A DNA stretch of 64,000 nt from positions 1-64,000 of the forward strand of contig NZ_JAJGNP010000008.1 in assembly GCF_020782245.1 (NCBI RefSeq). Direction: 5' to 3'. The notes under the pieces were generated by a model that saw only the letters and a list, made by a program, of their open reading frames with translations, searched no databases and had not been told where the DNA came from. The position numbers and the translations under genes were made by a program. Shown piece by piece: positions 29,930 to 39,108 of this stretch. Source of the DNA: Sphingobium soli. Lineage in GTDB: Bacteria; Pseudomonadota; Alphaproteobacteria; Sphingomonadales; Sphingomonadaceae. Positions within the stretch are counted from its first letter, which is position 1. Each line of letters starts with the position of its first letter.

Positions 29930-32548
29930 ATGAAGCGCAGGCTTGCCATCACGATCGCCATTGCGGCTGCGCCATGCTCCGGCGCATGGGGTGCCCCAGA
30001 ACCGGATGCGTGGGCGCAAGCCGACGACAAGGCGCGCGTTATCGTCCGCCAATTGACTCTTCAGGAAAAAACCGAGCAGCTGCTCAACACCGCGCCCGCC
30101 ATTCCGCGTCTTGGCATACCAGCCTATAATTGGTGGACGGAATCGCTCCATGGCGCGATCGGCCCGGTGCCAACCACCAACTTCCCCGAACCGATCGGGC
30201 TGGCCGCCACCTTCGACGCGCCATTGATCCACACGGTTGCGTCCGTCATCAGCACCGAAGTCCAAGCGCTTCATACGCTGGGCCGCCAGACCGGCCATCT
30301 GGGCCGCATCGGCACCGGGCTCGACACTTGGTCACCCAATATCAACATTTTTCGCGATCCGCGCTGGGGCCGGGGCCAGGAAACATATGGCGAAGACCCC
30401 TATCTGACCGCGCGCATGGGTGTCGCCTTCATCCAAGGGATGCAGGGCGACAATCCCGATCTTCCCGATGTCGTAGCGACGCCCAAGCATTTTGCGGTCC
30501 ATTCAGGGCCAGAGCCCAGCCGCCACACCGATAATATCTTCGCGACCAAGCGCGATCTGGAGGACACCTATCTTCCTGCCTTCCGCGCCGCCATTGTCGA
30601 AGGCAAAGCCGGTTCCATCATGTGCGCCTATAACCGCGTCGATGGCGAACCGGCCTGCGGCAGTGCGATGCTCCTCACTGACTATCTGCGTAATGCCTGG
30701 GGTTTCAGAGGCTATGTCGTGTCAGACTGCGACGCCGTCGTGGACATCTACGCCCATCATAAATATGCGCCCAGCCCCGCAACCGGCGTGTCCGTCGCCC
30801 TGCGGCGCGGTGTCGACAGCGAATGCAACAACGCCACCCTTTCGGGTCAGGCGGGCCTTGGCGATCGCTACAAGGATGCGCTGGCGGCCAACCATATCAG
30901 CATCGGGGACATAGACAGCGCGTTGGTTCGCCTGTTTTCCGCGCGACTGCGCAATGGCGACCTGCCGGGTCTTTCCGCCCGCAAACCCAACAGCACGCCC
31001 GTCTCGGCGATCGGGACGCCGGCCCACGGGGCGCTAGCGCTCGATGCCGCCGTCAAAAGCCTCGTGCTGCTCAAAAATGAGGGCGCGCTGCCGCTCAAAC
31101 CCGGCGTTCGGATCGCGCTTGCCGGCCCTCTGGCTGATGCGACACGCGTGTTGCGCGGCAACTACAGCTCGACGCGAAGCGCGCCACCCATCTCGGTGGC
31201 CGATGGGTTGCGACAGGCGATGCCGGATGCCACCGTCACGCTCCTCCCCTTTTCACCCTCCATCACGGATGGCGATCCCGTTCCCGGCTCGGCGCTTCGC
31301 ACACCCGATGGCCGACCGGGCATCCGCGCGGAATATTATAATCGCGCTACCGACGACCAATATGGGACCAAGCCTGTACTGGTGCGCACCGAAGACAGCA
31401 TCGTCTCGCGCGCATCGGAATATCGGCAGGTCGCCGATGACCATAAAATCGTCTGGACCGGCTATCTCGTCGCGCCGGAAACCGGCCTTTATCGCCTGGC
31501 GCTGACGGGCGTGAAAGGTCAGATTTCCCGCAATGGGCAGCCGATCGTGTCCGCCACCGACTTTTCGCGCTGGGCGGAACCGCTTAAACTGGTCGACGTG
31601 CGTCTCACCAAGGGCGAACGCTACCCCATCCGTCTGGAGGGGCAAAGCGGCGTAGCGGCCGCGCCCGCCATCTTCTGGAAGCGTGTCACCGATGATCTAG
31701 ACCGTGATCTTGCCGCCGGCGTGCGGGACGCCGATGTCATCGTTGCGGTCATGGGCCTCACCTCCGACCTGGAAGGGGAGGAAATGCCGGTCAAGGTCGA
31801 GGGGTTTGAGGGCGGCGACCGCACGACGCTGGCCCTTCCCGCGGATCAGATCGCTTTCCTTGAAAAGGCGAAGGCGACCGGCAAACCGCTGATCCTTGTG
31901 ATGATGAATGGCAGCGCCATTGACCTTGGCTGGGCAAAGGACAATGCAGCCGCCATATTGGAGGCCTGGTATCCCGGCCAGTCGGGCGGCCTTGCCATCG
32001 CCAATGTCCTGTCGGGAAAGGCCGATCCGGGCGGCCGACTGCCGCTGACCTTCTATCACAGCGTCGATGATCTGCCGCCTTTCACCGACTATAGCATGGA
32101 AGGGCGAACCTATCGCTATTTCAGGGGCGCGCCGGTCTATCCGTTCGGCCATGGCCTCAGCTACACGCGCTTTCGCTATGCGCCGCTCGTGGTCGAACCC
32201 ATCGATGGCGCGGTGGAAAAAGGGCTGCGCGTGACGACCTGGATCACCAATGTTGGGCAACGGCCGGGCGACGAAGTCGCGCAGCTCTACATAACCCCGC
32301 CTGCCTTTGAAGGCGCACCGCGAATCGCCTTGCGCGGTTTTCAGCGCCTGTCGCTGAAAGCTGGCGAAAGCCGCGCCATATCCTTCACCCTGTCGCCCCG
32401 CGATCTGAGCTTCGTCACCATGGCAGGCGATCGCATGCTGATCCCGGGCAACTATGATCTCAGTGTCGGTGGCGGCCAGCCGGGCACGCAGGCGCCTGTG
32501 GAACGCGCGCGCTACACGATCGGCAAGGCCATGCCATTGCCGAAATAG
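29930..32548 (+). CDS. Exported GH3 beta-xylosidase/beta-glucosidase with PA14 insertion
   Basis: An 872-residue exported retaining exo-glycosidase. After the signal peptide (1-21) come the (beta/alpha)8 domain with YNWWTESLHGAI, PRWGRGQETYGEDP, KHFAVHSGPEPSRH and nucleophile D266 in GYVVSDCDAVVD, then a GH3_C domain split by a PA14-type insertion (~465-560: GIRAEYYNRATDDQYG...WTGYLVAPETGLYRLAL), and a C-terminal FnIII-like domain (~740-870). The CAYNRVDGEPACGS and SDCDAV patterns favour a plant-type beta-xylosidase branch. It probably acts on xylo-oligosaccharides, but glucosidase activity cannot be excluded. ATG follows GGGGAGGACGG. It is divergent from GH9 and 51 bp from the next gene, with which it probably forms an operon. 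Confidence 0.92.
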   Translation: MKRRLAITIAIAAAPCSGAWGAPEPDAWAQADDKARVIVRQLTLQEKTEQLLNTAPAIPRLGIPAYNWWTESLHGAIGPVPTTNFPEPIGLAATFDAPLIHTVASVISTEVQALHTLGRQTGHLGRIGTGLDTWSPNINIFRDPRWGRGQETYGEDPYLTARMGVAFIQGMQGDNPDLPDVVATPKHFAVHSGPEPSRHTDNIFATKRDLEDTYLPAFRAAIVEGKAGSIMCAYNRVDGEPACGSAMLLTDYLRNAWGFRGYVVSDCDAVVDIYAHHKYAPSPATGVSVALRRGVDSECNNATLSGQAGLGDRYKDALAANHISIGDIDSALVRLFSARLRNGDLPGLSARKPNSTPVSAIGTPAHGALALDAAVKSLVLLKNEGALPLKPGVRIALAGPLADATRVLRGNYSSTRSAPPISVADGLRQAMPDATVTLLPFSPSITDGDPVPGSALRTPDGRPGIRAEYYNRATDDQYGTKPVLVRTEDSIVSRASEYRQVADDHKIVWTGYLVAPETGLYRLALTGVKGQISRNGQPIVSATDFSRWAEPLKLVDVRLTKGERYPIRLEGQSGVAAAPAIFWKRVTDDLDRDLAAGVRDADVIVAVMGLTSDLEGEEMPVKVEGFEGGDRTTLALPADQIAFLEKAKATGKPLILVMMNGSAIDLGWAKDNAAAILEAWYPGQSGGLAIANVLSGKADPGGRLPLTFYHSVDDLPPFTDYSMEGRTYRYFRGAPVYPFGHGLSYTRFRYAPLVVEPIDGAVEKGLRVTTWITNVGQRPGDEVAQLYITPPAFEGAPRIALRGFQRLSLKAGESRAISFTLSPRDLSFVTMAGDRMLIPGNYDLSVGGGQPGTQAPVERARYTIGKAMPLPK

Positions 32549-32599
32549 CCATTGACATAATCGGCCGCCAATTGGCCGGATTGAGTGGGAGAGTGACTT

Positions 32600-33577
32600 A
32601 TGCCGTCCATGTCTTGGGTTCCCAGCCTGTCCCTGCATTCGCTTCGGCGCGCTGCCTTGCCGGCCATCGCGCTGGGGATCGTGGCGCTTCAACCCGTCAT
32701 CGCCGTTCCGCTCGCTCGCGCGCAGGACGACAAGATGACGCCGATCGCGATTCCCGCTCAGCCCGATGCCATTCCCCTCAAGACTGGCCCATTGCCCGGC
32801 GCCAAGAACGAGGAAAGCTGGCACAGCCAATATGGCAGCGTGTTTGCCCGCAATGTGACCGAAGCAACCCTCACGCCCTTCCTGCCGGATCCCGCCAAGG
32901 CCAATGGCACGGCGGTCGTGGTGACGCCAGGCGGCGGATTCCGCACGCTGTCGATGGAAAATGAGGGCTGGGACGTCGCGCGCGCGCTGGCGGCCAAGGG
33001 GGTTGCGGCCTTCGTCCTCAAATATCGTCTGAACCAGACGCCCGCCGACATGCCCGCCTTCGAACGCTCGATGGCGGAGATGTTCTCGGGCGTCGCGCGC
33101 CGCCCCCGGATGGACCCGGAACGCGCGATGGAGGATATCGCGCCGCAAATTGCTGACGCCCGCGCCGCCTTCGCCCTCATCCGCAGCCGCGCGGCGGAGT
33201 GGCATATCGACCCGCAACGCATCGGCATGGTCGGCTTCTCGGCCGGCGCCATGCTGACCCTGGCGACCGCGCTCAAGGGGCAAGACGCCAAGCCCGCCTT
33301 CATCGGCGACATTTACGGTCCGCTTTCTCCCGTCACCGTGCCCACCGACGCCCCGCCAATGTTCGTCGCGTTGGCCGCCGATGATCCCTTCTTCGCCAAT
33401 GGCGGCTTTGGCCTCATCGACAGCTGGAAAAAAGCGGGAAAGCCCGTCGAATTCCATCTCTATGAACAGGGTGGCCACGGTTTTGGCATGTATCAGAAGA
33501 GCACGACCAGTACCGGCTGGTTCGACGCCTTCACCCGCTGGATGGACATGCATGGCTGGCTCAAGCCACGCGGCTGA
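32600..33577 (+). CDS. Exported alpha/beta-hydrolase (acetyl esterase/feruloyl esterase-like)
   Basis: A 325-residue hydrolase with a signal peptide ending near PLARAQ (~42). It shows the abhydrolase_3 fold: VVVTPGGGFRTLSMENEGWDVARALAAKGVAAFVLKYRL carries the oxyanion region, GMVGFSAGAML the nucleophile Ser, VALAADDPFF the acid Asp, and EQGGHGFGMY the His. Such enzymes beside xylanolytic genes usually deacetylate or deferuloylate xylo-oligosaccharides, and the bifunctional BD-FAE group has this layout. ATG at 32600 follows GTGGGAGAG. It is downstream of the GH3 gene in the same orientation, 51 bp apart. Confidence 0.87.
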   Translation: MPSMSWVPSLSLHSLRRAALPAIALGIVALQPVIAVPLARAQDDKMTPIAIPAQPDAIPLKTGPLPGAKNEESWHSQYGSVFARNVTEATLTPFLPDPAKANGTAVVVTPGGGFRTLSMENEGWDVARALAAKGVAAFVLKYRLNQTPADMPAFERSMAEMFSGVARRPRMDPERAMEDIAPQIADARAAFALIRSRAAEWHIDPQRIGMVGFSAGAMLTLATALKGQDAKPAFIGDIYGPLSPVTVPTDAPPMFVALAADDPFFANGGFGLIDSWKKAGKPVEFHLYEQGGHGFGMYQKSTTSTGWFDAFTRWMDMHGWLKPRG

Positions 33578-33684
33578 CATCCTGTCGGGTTGAATTGCGC
33601 CTCTGGCGCTGCGACAAAGGCGAGTGGCCGACATTTGCCGGCCACCCCGCCAGATATGAGACCCGGCCATGATCCGCAGCGCGC

Positions 33685-34320
33685 ATGAGTGACATTCTTC
33701 TCCACGGCTATTATCGATCGACCGCGAGCTATCGCGTGCGGATCGCCCTCAATCTGAAGGCGCTTCCCTATCGCCAGCAATCGCATCATCTGCGCAAGGG
33801 CGAGCAGAAGGATCCCGCCTATCGCGCGCTGAACCCGCAGGGAATGGTCCCGGCGCTGGAAATCGACGGCGCGGTGCTGACGCAGAGCCTCGCTATCTGC
33901 GACTATCTGGACGAGCGCCAGCCCGACCCTCCGCTTCTGCCGTCCGGGCCGATCCTGCGCGCCAGGGTCCGCGCCTTTGCCCAGATCATCGCGTGCGACA
34001 TTCATCCCATCCAGAATCTTCGGATCCTCGACCGGCTGCGCGACGCTGGCCTGGATCAGGCCGCCGTCACGCGATGGGCGGCCACCGTGATCGAGGACGG
34101 ACTCGACGCCTGCGCTGCCATGATCGCGGACCAACCCGGTCCCTATTGCTTCGGGGCACAGGTCACGCTGGCCGACCTGTTCCTCGTGCCGCAACTGGTC
34201 AATGCCCGCCACTTTGGCGCACAGTTGCGCTGGCCCCGGCTGCTGGAGATCGAACGCGCCTGCCTTGCCCTGCCGGCCTTCGCCGATGCCGCACCGGAAC
34301 GACAGCCGGACGCGGAATAG
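33685..34320 (+). CDS. maiA: Maleylacetoacetate isomerase (zeta-class glutathione S-transferase)
   Basis: A 211-residue cytoplasmic GSH-dependent isomerase, normally the maleylacetoacetate to fumarylacetoacetate step of tyrosine/homogentisate breakdown. Zeta-class features are YYRSTASYRVRIALNLKALPYRQ at the N-terminus (the SSCSxRVRIAL motif, with Ala for Cys, as is common in bacteria), LNPQGMVPALEIDGAVLTQSLAICDYLDE, and a C-terminal YCFGAQVTLADLFLVPQLVNARHFG. No other homogentisate gene lies within the window, so its neighbours give no functional support. The ribosome site is weak. It converges with the amino-sugar kinase gene 12 bp away. Confidence 0.88.
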   Translation: MSDILLHGYYRSTASYRVRIALNLKALPYRQQSHHLRKGEQKDPAYRALNPQGMVPALEIDGAVLTQSLAICDYLDERQPDPPLLPSGPILRARVRAFAQIIACDIHPIQNLRILDRLRDAGLDQAAVTRWAATVIEDGLDACAAMIADQPGPYCFGAQVTLADLFLVPQLVNARHFGAQLRWPRLLEIERACLALPAFADAAPERQPDAE

Positions 34321-34332
34321 CGCGCGAAAGCG

Positions 34333-35202
34333 TCAGCCTTTGTTGGCCTGATACCCTGCCAGGAACAGCGCGCCGTCCAGCGCATCACCCGCTGCTGGAC
34401 TGAGGCTGGCGACCGTTCGCGCCCGCAACCATGGCTGCATGCGCGGCGCCAGCCCGCCCAACAAAGCGCACCGCTCCGCGCCGCGTTCAAAGATCGTCTC
34501 GATGAACTGCTCGATATGCTGGACAGCATCCTCGACGATGGATCGGGCGATGGCGTCGTCGGCTTCGGCATGGTCCATGACCAGCGGCGCGAAACTGCCA
34601 TAGTCCTTCGGGCTGGCCTGATCCATCCATGCAATGGCGCGCGCGGTGTCGTGGTCGAACCGCTGCGTCACCGCGCGGCTGAGCGGCGTCGCCTGCGTTC
34701 GCCCGTCGAGCGCGCGCAGCGCATGGCGCATCGCGCTCAATCCCAAGGCCGCGCCGCTGCCCTCATCCGAAATCGGAAAACCATATCCCCCGATGGTGAA
34801 ATCCCGACCCTTTGCGCGCACCTGCGCGATGCTGCCGGTCCCCAGGATCAATATCGCCCCATCGCGACCGCCATGCGCACCCAGATTGGCGATGAACGCA
34901 TCGGTTTCATAGGCCACCGACGCAAAGGGAAAGGCAAAGCCGTCCAGCGCATCGCGCACGCCGGGCCGCGATATGCCCGCAATCCCCATGCCCGCACGGA
35001 TCGTCGCAATCTCATCGGCGCCAAGCCCGCCTTGCGTGACCGCCTGCTCGCACACGGCGCGCAGCGTATCGTACAGCGCGTCAAGGCCGATCCGCGCATT
35101 GGCGGTCCCGCCCTGCCCGGTGCCGATGACCGCGCCATCGCTCCGCACCAGGCGCGCGCGGCAATGGCTACCGCCAGCGTCGATCCCCAGATAATAGGTC
35201 AT
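34333..35202 (-). CDS. nagK: N-acetylglucosamine/N-acetylmuramic acid kinase (BadF/BadG/BcrA-type ATPase)
   Basis: A 289-residue sugar kinase of the BcrAD/BadFG ATPase family, which includes NagK-like and MurK enzymes that phosphorylate GlcNAc and MurNAc at O6. The phosphate-1 loop is MTYYLGIDAGGSHCRARLV; other blocks are ILILGTGSIAQVRA, GGYGFPISDEGSGAALGLSAMRHAL and the adenosine segment CALLGGLAPRMQPWL. ATG at 35202 follows GGAGG; upstream codons to 35274 lie inside the D-lactate dehydrogenase gene. It ends a leftward operon with dld, nagA and the deaminase gene. With murQ divergent from this operon, activity on MurNAc as well as GlcNAc is likely. Confidence 0.85.
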   Translation of the reverse strand: MTYYLGIDAGGSHCRARLVRSDGAVIGTGQGGTANARIGLDALYDTLRAVCEQAVTQGGLGADEIATIRAGMGIAGISRPGVRDALDGFAFPFASVAYETDAFIANLGAHGGRDGAILILGTGSIAQVRAKGRDFTIGGYGFPISDEGSGAALGLSAMRHALRALDGRTQATPLSRAVTQRFDHDTARAIAWMDQASPKDYGSFAPLVMDHAEADDAIARSIVEDAVQHIEQFIETIFERGAERCALLGGLAPRMQPWLRARTVASLSPAAGDALDGALFLAGYQANKG

Positions 35203-36899
35203 GGACGCGCCGCCTCCTTCTGCTGCCCGCCCCAGTAGCGCTGTCGCGTGGTCTGGCCAAGGCCCGGATTGCACTGATTGCGCGGATCGAGACTGCGGTA
35301 GAAGCGCTCCAGCGCCGGCTTTGCGCGATACAGATGCCCGACATTATGTTCGGCCGGATATTCCGCGCCTCGTTCATCCAGCAACGCCCAGATACGATGC
35401 TCGAACGCCAGTGGATCGACGCCGCGCCGCACGATATAGTCCTGGTGAAAGACATGGCAGAAAAAGTGGCCATAATAGAGGCTGTGGATGGATTGCGCGG
35501 CCAGGTCCGCGGGCAATATTTCCTGCCACGCGGTCGCGTTGCGCGGCAACGCAATGTCCAGCGCCACGATATCCGCCACCGCCTGTCGATGCACCGCGCG
35601 ATAACGAACGGCCGCCCCCGCCGCTACGAAGCGGTGTAGAAAGGCCTTGGCCCCCAGCGCGGGCGTACATTCGAAATGATCGGCCTCACCTCCGTCGAAA
35701 TCGGCCGCCAGCAGCTCGCGCGCCTCGGCCGCGGCGCGCGCGGGCATTTTCAGCAGCAGATGGTGGGCGAACCGATCGCGAAAGCGCCGCATCTCCGGCG
35801 GCAAATGGTCAGGGAGCAAGCGGCCGAACCGCTGCATCATCCGATCGCTCCAGCCCGGCCTGATGCAAGGCAAATTGTCGACCCACGATTTGGCAGCAAA
35901 TAATCTGGGCAGGCGGGCCGTGCCCATGCGTTCGATCGCGACGAACATATCCTTGCCATAGCGGTCGGCAATGTCGAACGCATCGCGATGCATATATTCG
36001 CCAGCGATGGGCAGGGCGGAAAAATCGCGCAATATCGTGCGGCGCAGCCGCGTCAGGCGGGCCGGATCATTGGTGCCGACATAGAAAGTGACCGCGCCTT
36101 CCTCCTTGGGAAAGCTGTCGACCCGCACGGCGAAGACGATCGCCTTGCCTGCACTGCCCGACGCCTCGAACAGCCGTCGCGAATCGGCGTTGAAACGGGC
36201 AGGCTCCGCACTGTCGATATCGCGCACATGGGCGGCATAGGCATGATCATGCGCCCAGCGATCCTTAGCATCCTCGATATCGGAGGCGTCGAAGTCACCC
36301 GCATCCAGACGCCGCAGCACCGTTTCGGGGTCATCGCCCAGCGCCACGCCCAGATGATTGACCAGATCGAGCGCGCCATCGGGCCGTACGATCGCATGGA
36401 GGCTGAGCTGCGTGAAGGCGGGGCCACGCTGCACCAGCGAACCGCCGCTGTTATTGCAGATACCGCCGACCACCGACGCACCGAAACAGGATGAACCGAT
36501 CACCGAATGCGGCTCGCGGCCCAGGGGTGCCAGCGCCTGTTCCAGCGCATGCAGCGTGGTGCCGGGCAGGCAGATGGCCTGCCGGCCGCCGTCGATCAGG
36601 TGCAGCGTCGAAATCCGCGTCGTGCTGATGATGACGCAGCCGCCCGGATAATCGTCTCCATCCGGGGTCGATCCGCCGGTGAGCCCGGTATTGGCCGCTT
36701 GCATGACGATCGATATGTCCGCCGCGACGCAGGCCTGTACGACGCGCCATTGTTCCAACAGATTGCCCGGTCGCACCACCGCCAGCGCCGCGCCCGATCC
36801 GGTTCGGTATCCCGCCCGATAGCGCGCCGTCTTGCGCGCGCCGGTCAACACATGCCAATACCCGACGATGGCGCGCAACCGGGACAGCAGGTCGCTCAC
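35199..36899 (-). CDS. dld: Quinone-dependent D-lactate dehydrogenase
   Basis: A 566-residue peripheral inner-membrane flavoprotein that oxidises D-lactate to pyruvate and passes electrons to quinone. An FAD_binding_4 domain (residues ~40-220: ALAVVRPGNLLEQWRVVQACV, MQAANTGLTGGSTPDGDDYPGGCVIIST, SCFGASVVGGICNNSGGSLVQRGPAF) is followed by the Dld-specific membrane-binding domain, including RTGSGAALAVVRPG-type start, KDMFVAIERMGTARLP, HHLLLKMP and HVFHQDYIVRRGVD. GTG at 36899 overlaps the nagA stop by 4 bp (GTGA), and its 3' end overlaps nagK. Placement inside a MurNAc/GlcNAc operon fits use of the D-lactate that MurQ releases. Confidence 0.92.
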   Translation of the reverse strand: MSDLLSRLRAIVGYWHVLTGARKTARYRAGYRTGSGAALAVVRPGNLLEQWRVVQACVAADISIVMQAANTGLTGGSTPDGDDYPGGCVIISTTRISTLHLIDGGRQAICLPGTTLHALEQALAPLGREPHSVIGSSCFGASVVGGICNNSGGSLVQRGPAFTQLSLHAIVRPDGALDLVNHLGVALGDDPETVLRRLDAGDFDASDIEDAKDRWAHDHAYAAHVRDIDSAEPARFNADSRRLFEASGSAGKAIVFAVRVDSFPKEEGAVTFYVGTNDPARLTRLRRTILRDFSALPIAGEYMHRDAFDIADRYGKDMFVAIERMGTARLPRLFAAKSWVDNLPCIRPGWSDRMMQRFGRLLPDHLPPEMRRFRDRFAHHLLLKMPARAAAEARELLAADFDGGEADHFECTPALGAKAFLHRFVAAGAAVRYRAVHRQAVADIVALDIALPRNATAWQEILPADLAAQSIHSLYYGHFFCHVFHQDYIVRRGVDPLAFEHRIWALLDERGAEYPAEHNVGHLYRAKPALERFYRSLDPRNQCNPGLGQTTRQRYWGGQQKEAARP

Positions 36900-38047
36900 T
36901 CGCCTTGCTCGCTGATATCGCCGGCAATCCAGCTTCGTCGCACCTGACGCTGCACGTCCAGATGGACCAGATCAGCGCGCAAGCCGGGCAGGATCGCGCC
37001 GGTTTCCTGCTCCAGCCGCAGGAATTTTGCGGGGTTGCCGCTTGCCATGCGTGACGCGTCCATCATGGAGCAGCCGAGCATGTCCATCGCATTGCGAAAG
37101 GCCTGCGCCATGTTGAGCGCAGACCCGGCCAGCGTGTCATCCGGGCCGCGGCATGTGCCGTCGACCACGTGAATATCCTGGCCCATCAGGGAAAAGCGCG
37201 CATTGCTGCCACCAACGGGCGGCATCGCGTCGGTGACCAGCATCGCGCCGTCGATCCCCCGCGCCGCCAGCGCCACGCGCATCGCGGCCGGATGCACATG
37301 CAGACCATCGACGATCAGCCCGAAATGACTGGCCCGATCCAGCAAAGCGGCGGCAACCATACCCGGCTTCCGGCTGCCCATCTGCGTCATTGCGTTGAAC
37401 AAATGGGTGAAGCCCGCCAGCCCCTCGGTCAAAGCCATAACCGTCTGGTCATAATCGGCTAGACTGTGGCCGGCAGCCACGATCACATCCGCCTGCGCGA
37501 GCGCCCGGATCGCGCCGGGCGGCGCCAGTTCGGGCGCCAGCGTCACAATGCGCCGTCCGCGCGTCGGTTGTGTCAGTCGCGCCAGCACGGCGGAATCAAT
37601 CGGCGCGAACTTGGCCGCGTCATGAATGCCCTTCTTGCCGGGGTTCAAATGCGGCCCTTCGACATGCACGCCCAAAATGCCCGGCACCGACTGCGCCATC
37701 GCCGCCTCGCCAGCCGCGATTGCTGCGTCGACCTTATCCGCCACATCACTGATCAGCGTCGGCGTCATCCCGGTGGTGCCGAAGCGGCGATGCGCCTGCG
37801 CGATCGCGCGCATGCCCTCGACATCGGGACGATCGTTGAGCAGCACGTCGCCACCGCCATTGACCTGCGTGTCAATAAAACCGGGCAGCAACCAGCCGCC
37901 TTCCAGCATGATGTGCGCGCAACCGGACGGCAGCCTATTCTTGGGCACCACATCGACAATATGCGCGCCCTCCATCAGCAAGGCATGATCCTGCGCGATG
38001 CCATGCGGCTGCACGATCGCCGCGCCGACCAGGGCCGTCAGGCTCAT
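36896..38047 (-). CDS. nagA: N-acetylglucosamine-6-phosphate deacetylase
   Basis: A 383-residue amidohydrolase that converts GlcNAc-6-phosphate to glucosamine-6-phosphate and acetate. Conserved blocks are LLPGFIDTQVNGGGDVLLND, GVHVEGPHLNPGKKGIHDAA (metal-binding Glu), VAAGHSLADYDQ, GFTHLFNAMTQMGSRKPG, LIVDGLHVHPAAMR and MLVTDAMPPVGG (catalytic Asp). ATG overlaps the stop of the upstream deaminase gene (ATGA), and its own stop overlaps the GTG of dld. It is the second gene of the operon, so all four genes are likely translated in a coupled way. Confidence 0.95.
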   Translation of the reverse strand: MSLTALVGAAIVQPHGIAQDHALLMEGAHIVDVVPKNRLPSGCAHIMLEGGWLLPGFIDTQVNGGGDVLLNDRPDVEGMRAIAQAHRRFGTTGMTPTLISDVADKVDAAIAAGEAAMAQSVPGILGVHVEGPHLNPGKKGIHDAAKFAPIDSAVLARLTQPTRGRRIVTLAPELAPPGAIRALAQADVIVAAGHSLADYDQTVMALTEGLAGFTHLFNAMTQMGSRKPGMVAAALLDRASHFGLIVDGLHVHPAAMRVALAARGIDGAMLVTDAMPPVGGSNARFSLMGQDIHVVDGTCRGPDDTLAGSALNMAQAFRNAMDMLGCSMMDASRMASGNPAKFLRLEQETGAILPGLRADLVHLDVQRQVRRSWIAGDISEQGE

Positions 38048-39099
38048 AGCGTCCGCGTGACCTTGGCCAGATGCGGTGGCTGGTCGGGATCGAGCCCCCG
38101 CGCCAGCGCCAGCGCATTGGCGAGACCATAGAAGCTTTGCACCTGCGCGATGGCCGCGAGCACGGGATCAACCGCCGCCACGCCGGGCAGCGCCAGCGTT
38201 GCATCGACAATATCCTCATCCAGCCCCGCCGCGATGACATGCGCCCCGCGCGCGCGGAAATCCGCCAGCCGCTCGCGCATTCCTTCGCGCGCCACATCCA
38301 TCGGTCCGAACGCCAGCACCGGGTCGCCCTCGCCAATCAAGGTCATCGGGCCATGCGCCACTTCCGCGATGCTGAAGGCTTCGGCATGCACGCGCGACGT
38401 TTCCTTGAGTTTCAGCGCCGCTTCCCCCGCGATCGGCAAAGTCAGCCCGCGCCCCAGCACCAGCATGGCGCGCGCATCCTTCAGTAACGGCACAGCACCC
38501 CTCCAGTCCGCCGCCAGGGCGCCCTGCAAGGTCGGGCCGATGGCTGGCAGCGCATCGCACAACCCATTGTCTCCGCTCCATTCCGCCACCAGATGCGTGA
38601 GCGCCACCAGCGTCGCGATGAAGCTTTTGGTCGCAGCCACGCTGGTTTCCGGCCCGGCATGGATCGGAATGCAGATATCGGCCAAGTGGGCGAGCGGTGC
38701 TTCAGCGTCATTGACGATCGCGATCAGCAACGCGCCCTGGCGTTTGGCATCCTGCGCGGCCGCGATCAGGTCCGGGCTGCGGCCCGACTGCGAAATCGCG
38801 ATCAGCGGTACGTTCCGGAAATGCGCGGACGTCAAGCCATAGAGCGACCCGATCGACGGTGCATGGCTGAGCGTCGGCACGCCCGCGCGCGTTTCCAGCA
38901 GCACCTTGGCGAAGGCGGCGGCATGGTCCGAGCTGCCGCGTGCCAGCGTTGCGGCAAAGGGCGGGGCCAGCGCGCGCAATCTTGCGCCCGCCTCCCGCAT
39001 CAGGTCGGCATTGCGCGCCAGTTGCTGCGTGCAGCGTTCGGGCGCCTGGGCCGTCTCGCGCGCCATGATCGTTGCGAATAAGTCCGAAGGATCAGTCAT
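38044..39099 (-). CDS. nagB-II: SIS-domain glucosamine-6-phosphate deaminase (NagB-II type)
   Basis: A 351-residue protein with two SIS domains, resembling the isomerase half of GlmS. Such NagB-II enzymes convert glucosamine-6-phosphate to fructose-6-phosphate and ammonia. Visible parts are ATLARGSSDHAAAFAKVLLE, VPLIAISQSGRSPDLIAAAQDAKRQGA, PIHAGPETSVAATKSFIATL, GRGLTLPIAGEAALKLKETSRVHAEAFSIAEVAHGPM and a C-terminal QSFYGLANALALARGLDPDQPPHLAKVTRT, all typical of the group. ATG at 39099 is chosen; an in-frame ATG at 39120 lies over the operator region. It is the first gene of the leftward operon, divergent from murQ across a 145-bp control region. Confidence 0.9.
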   Translation of the reverse strand: MTDPSDLFATIMARETAQAPERCTQQLARNADLMREAGARLRALAPPFAATLARGSSDHAAAFAKVLLETRAGVPTLSHAPSIGSLYGLTSAHFRNVPLIAISQSGRSPDLIAAAQDAKRQGALLIAIVNDAEAPLAHLADICIPIHAGPETSVAATKSFIATLVALTHLVAEWSGDNGLCDALPAIGPTLQGALAADWRGAVPLLKDARAMLVLGRGLTLPIAGEAALKLKETSRVHAEAFSIAEVAHGPMTLIGEGDPVLAFGPMDVAREGMRERLADFRARGAHVIAAGLDEDIVDATLALPGVAAVDPVLAAIAQVQSFYGLANALALARGLDPDQPPHLAKVTRTL

Positions 39100-39108
39100 G
39101 GGGCAACC

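Noticed and set aside
33624..33645. Stem-loop GTGGCCG/CGGCCAC after the alpha/beta-hydrolase gene
   Set aside because: No T tract follows and the stem is only 7 bp, so terminator function is not supported.
31697..33670. A 657-codon open frame on the minus strand
   Set aside because: It spans the end of GH3 and the whole alpha/beta-hydrolase gene, both of which have complete catalytic motifs on the other strand.
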